Shown: piece by piece, positions 62,504 to 64,000 of the stretch
How the letters are laid out: every line of letters starts with the position of its first letter
Numbering within the stretch: position 1 is the stretch's first letter
NCBI GenBank assembly: GCA_963741385.1
Contig: CAVUHO010000006.1
Coordinates: forward strand, 496,001-560,000
Length of the DNA stretch: 64,000 bases
Direction: 5' to 3'
Origin: Sulfomarinibacter sp963741385
GTDB taxonomy: Bacteria > Acidobacteriota > Thermoanaerobaculia > Thermoanaerobaculales > Sulfomarinibacteraceae
Position numbers and translations under genes: made by a program
Notes under the pieces: model-generated
Seen by the model: the letters and a program-made list of their open reading frames with translations, nothing else
What the model was told of the DNA's origin: nothing
Database searches by the model: none

Positions 62504-64000
62504 ATGTTCTCATCCCGCGGCCTTTTCAACGCAGCAGTTCTGGCGCTTCTCATGACCAACGCGACGCCGATTTCAGCCGCCGAATTCGAGGTCTCCTTCC
62601 CGGCCGGGGTCGAGACCGCAGCCGTTGACGGACGGGTCCTCCTCCTCATCGCCACCTCCGATGAGACCGAGCCCCGTTTCCAGGTCCGGTCCGGGGTCAG
62701 GGCCATCCAGATCTTCGGCGTCGACGTCGAGGGGCTCGCGCCCGGCGATGCGGTCCGTTTTGACGGCTCGGTCTTCGGCTACCCCATTCCCAGCCTCGAT
62801 GACCTCGCCCCCGGTGACTACGTGGTCCAGGCGGTGATCCACCGCTATGAGACCTTTCATCGCGCGGACGGCCACACGGTGAAACTCCCGATGGACCGCG
62901 GCGAGGGGCAACAGTGGAATCAGGCGCCCGGCAACCTCTTCAGCGCGCCGCGGACGATCACCTTCAAGGGGGCAGACGATGAGGTCGTTTCGATCTCCCT
63001 CGACCAGGTCATGCCCCCGATCGAACCACCAGCCGACACCGAGTTCGTCAAGCACATTCGCATCCAGAGCAAACTCCTGTCGGAGTTCTGGGGACGACCC
63101 GTATTTCTCGGCGCCCACGTCCTGCTGCCATTTGGTTGGGCGGACCACCCCGAGGCCCGCTATCCGCTGATGATCTCTCACGGCCACTTCCCGTCCGACA
63201 TCGGGGGGTTCCGCACCGAGCCGCCCGACCCCGATCTCGAGTGCGAGTACTCGGAGCGGTTCCACATCGACTGCTACAACCGCATCGAACAGCAGGAGGC
63301 CTACAATTTCTACCAGCAGTGGATCGGCCCCGACCTTCCCCGCTTCCTGGTGATCGAGATCCAGCACCCCACGCCATACTATGACGACTCCTACGCAGTC
63401 AACTCCGCCAACCTCGGCCCCTACGGCGACGCCATCACCCACGAGCTGATCCCGTACATCGAAAAACAATTCCGCGGTCTCGGCGAGGGTTGGGCGCGCT
63501 TTCTCTACGGCGGCTCGACCGGCGGCTGGGAGGCGCTGGCGGTCCAGGTCTTCTACCCCGACCAGTACAACGGCGCCTTTGCCGCCTGCCCCGATCCCAT
63601 CGACTTCCGCGCCTACATGTCGGTCAACATCTACGACGACGCCAACGCCTTCTATTACGAAGGGCCCTTCCGCCGCATTGAAAAACCCTCCGCCCGCGAC
63701 TGGCTGGGCGCCATCCGCGCCACGATCCGCGATGACAGCCAGATGGAGCTCGTCCTCGGCGCCAACAACCGGTCGGGGCAGCAGCTCGACATCTGGGAGG
63801 CGGTCTATTCACCGATGGCCGACAACGGCTATCCGCAGCGGCTCTGGGACCGCCATACCGGCGTCATCGACCACGATGTCGCGGAGTACTGGCGGGACAA
63901 TTACGATCTCCGATTCATCCTCGAACGCGACTGGGCGAAGATCGGACCACACCTCGTGGGCAAGATCCACATCTTTGTGGGCGATATGGACAACTACTAC
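62504..64000 (+). CDS. Secreted alpha/beta-fold esterase, truncated by window end
   Basis: 499 codons from ATG 62504 (GGAGGAG 3 nt upstream), still open at the right edge. Signal sequence FNAAVLALLMTNATPISAAE. The first ~180 residues are a beta domain (FEVSFPAGVETAAVDGRVLL, DLAPGDYVVQAVIHRYETFH); the rest is an esterase D-like hydrolase with the nucleophile elbow LYGGSTGGWEALAVQ (Ser338) and YPDQYNGAFAACPDPIDFRA. The catalytic acid and His are not yet reached or not assignable. A role in hydrolysing extracellular esters is inferred. Confidence 0.85.
   Translation, partial: MFSSRGLFNAAVLALLMTNATPISAAEFEVSFPAGVETAAVDGRVLLLIATSDETEPRFQVRSGVRAIQIFGVDVEGLAPGDAVRFDGSVFGYPIPSLDDLAPGDYVVQAVIHRYETFHRADGHTVKLPMDRGEGQQWNQAPGNLFSAPRTITFKGADDEVVSISLDQVMPPIEPPADTEFVKHIRIQSKLLSEFWGRPVFLGAHVLLPFGWADHPEARYPLMISHGHFPSDIGGFRTEPPDPDLECEYSERFHIDCYNRIEQQEAYNFYQQWIGPDLPRFLVIEIQHPTPYYDDSYAVNSANLGPYGDAITHELIPYIEKQFRGLGEGWARFLYGGSTGGWEALAVQVFYPDQYNGAFAACPDPIDFRAYMSVNIYDDANAFYYEGPFRRIEKPSARDWLGAIRATIRDDSQMELVLGANNRSGQQLDIWEAVYSPMADNGYPQRLWDRHTGVIDHDVAEYWRDNYDLRFILERDWAKIGPHLVGKIHIFVGDMDNYY

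Overview
The window is high-GC (roughly 60-65 percent by eye) bacterial chromosome with ordinary gene density on both strands. No phage, plasmid, CRISPR, rRNA or tRNA signal was seen. NifU/NifS-type Fe-S assembly, an ECF sigma/NrsF pair, an ELWxSDGT repeat protein, a CatIJ/PcaF module and many dispersed intergenic repeats together suggest an uncultured Acidobacteriota, perhaps Thermoanaerobaculia-like. That placement is inference from gene content only.

Layout. 1-5.5 kb: ECF sigma factor tail with its NrsF anti-sigma partner, a truncated IS110 transposase, a rubrerythrin-like protein, ferrochelatase, a TIGR01777 epimerase, and a PLP-dependent cysteine/cystathionine synthase followed by the 23-residue stump of a cystathionine gamma-synthase/lyase. 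5.5-9.9 kb (minus): a MacAB-like operon of adaptor, ATPase and two permeases. 10-14.3 kb: acyl-CoA dehydrogenase whose 3' end runs into repeats, a frameshifted hemerythrin gene and a gamma-glutamyltranspeptidase. 14.3-17.1 kb: TerB-like protein and nifU-nifS, separated by a perfect 31-bp inverted repeat. 17.4-23.8 kb: ELWxSDGT repeat protein, M14 carboxypeptidase, methyltransferase, parvulin isomerase. 24-31.6 kb: alpha/beta hydrolase-OsmC fusion, a 4-hydroxybutyryl-CoA dehydratase homologue, divergent 3-oxoadipate CoA-transferase subunits, 3-oxoadipyl-CoA thiolase and glutamate dehydrogenase. 31.7-39.7 kb: lipoprotein, aminotransferase, STAS protein, TPR protein, YqgE, a stand-alone 6S-like RNA candidate, PEGA protein, glycosyltransferase, broken alanine racemase. 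39.8-46.9 kb (minus): hrcA-grpE-dnaK-dnaJ-prmA-rsmE-tatD. 47-53.6 kb: MglA-like GTPase with a long tail, LysM transglycosylase, a Chlamydia-like long GreA protein, LpxL-like acyltransferase. 53.7-64 kb: endonuclease III, TGS-domain nucleoside kinase, a second small-RNA candidate, small membrane proteins, long-chain acyl-CoA ligase, a molybdopterin oxidoreductase and a secreted esterase running off the end.

Three themes cut across the window. First, intergenic DNA is seeded with repeats built on a 7-bp period, often lying at or supplying the stop codons of flanking genes. A second repeat has constant flanks enclosing different small inverted repeats. Second, five genes (acyl-CoA dehydrogenase, hemerythrin, M14 peptidase, alr, rsmE) carry frameshifts; some look like single-base consensus errors, while alr also has a large deletion. 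Third, several start codons lie 6-7 nt after a TANNNT hexamer with no Shine-Dalgarno, suggesting leaderless transcripts.

I found no convincing undescribed multi-gene system. The best candidates for something new are the constant-flank/variable-hairpin repeat, the two promoter-plus-terminator RNA genes, and the metabolic locus around the dehydratase homologue.
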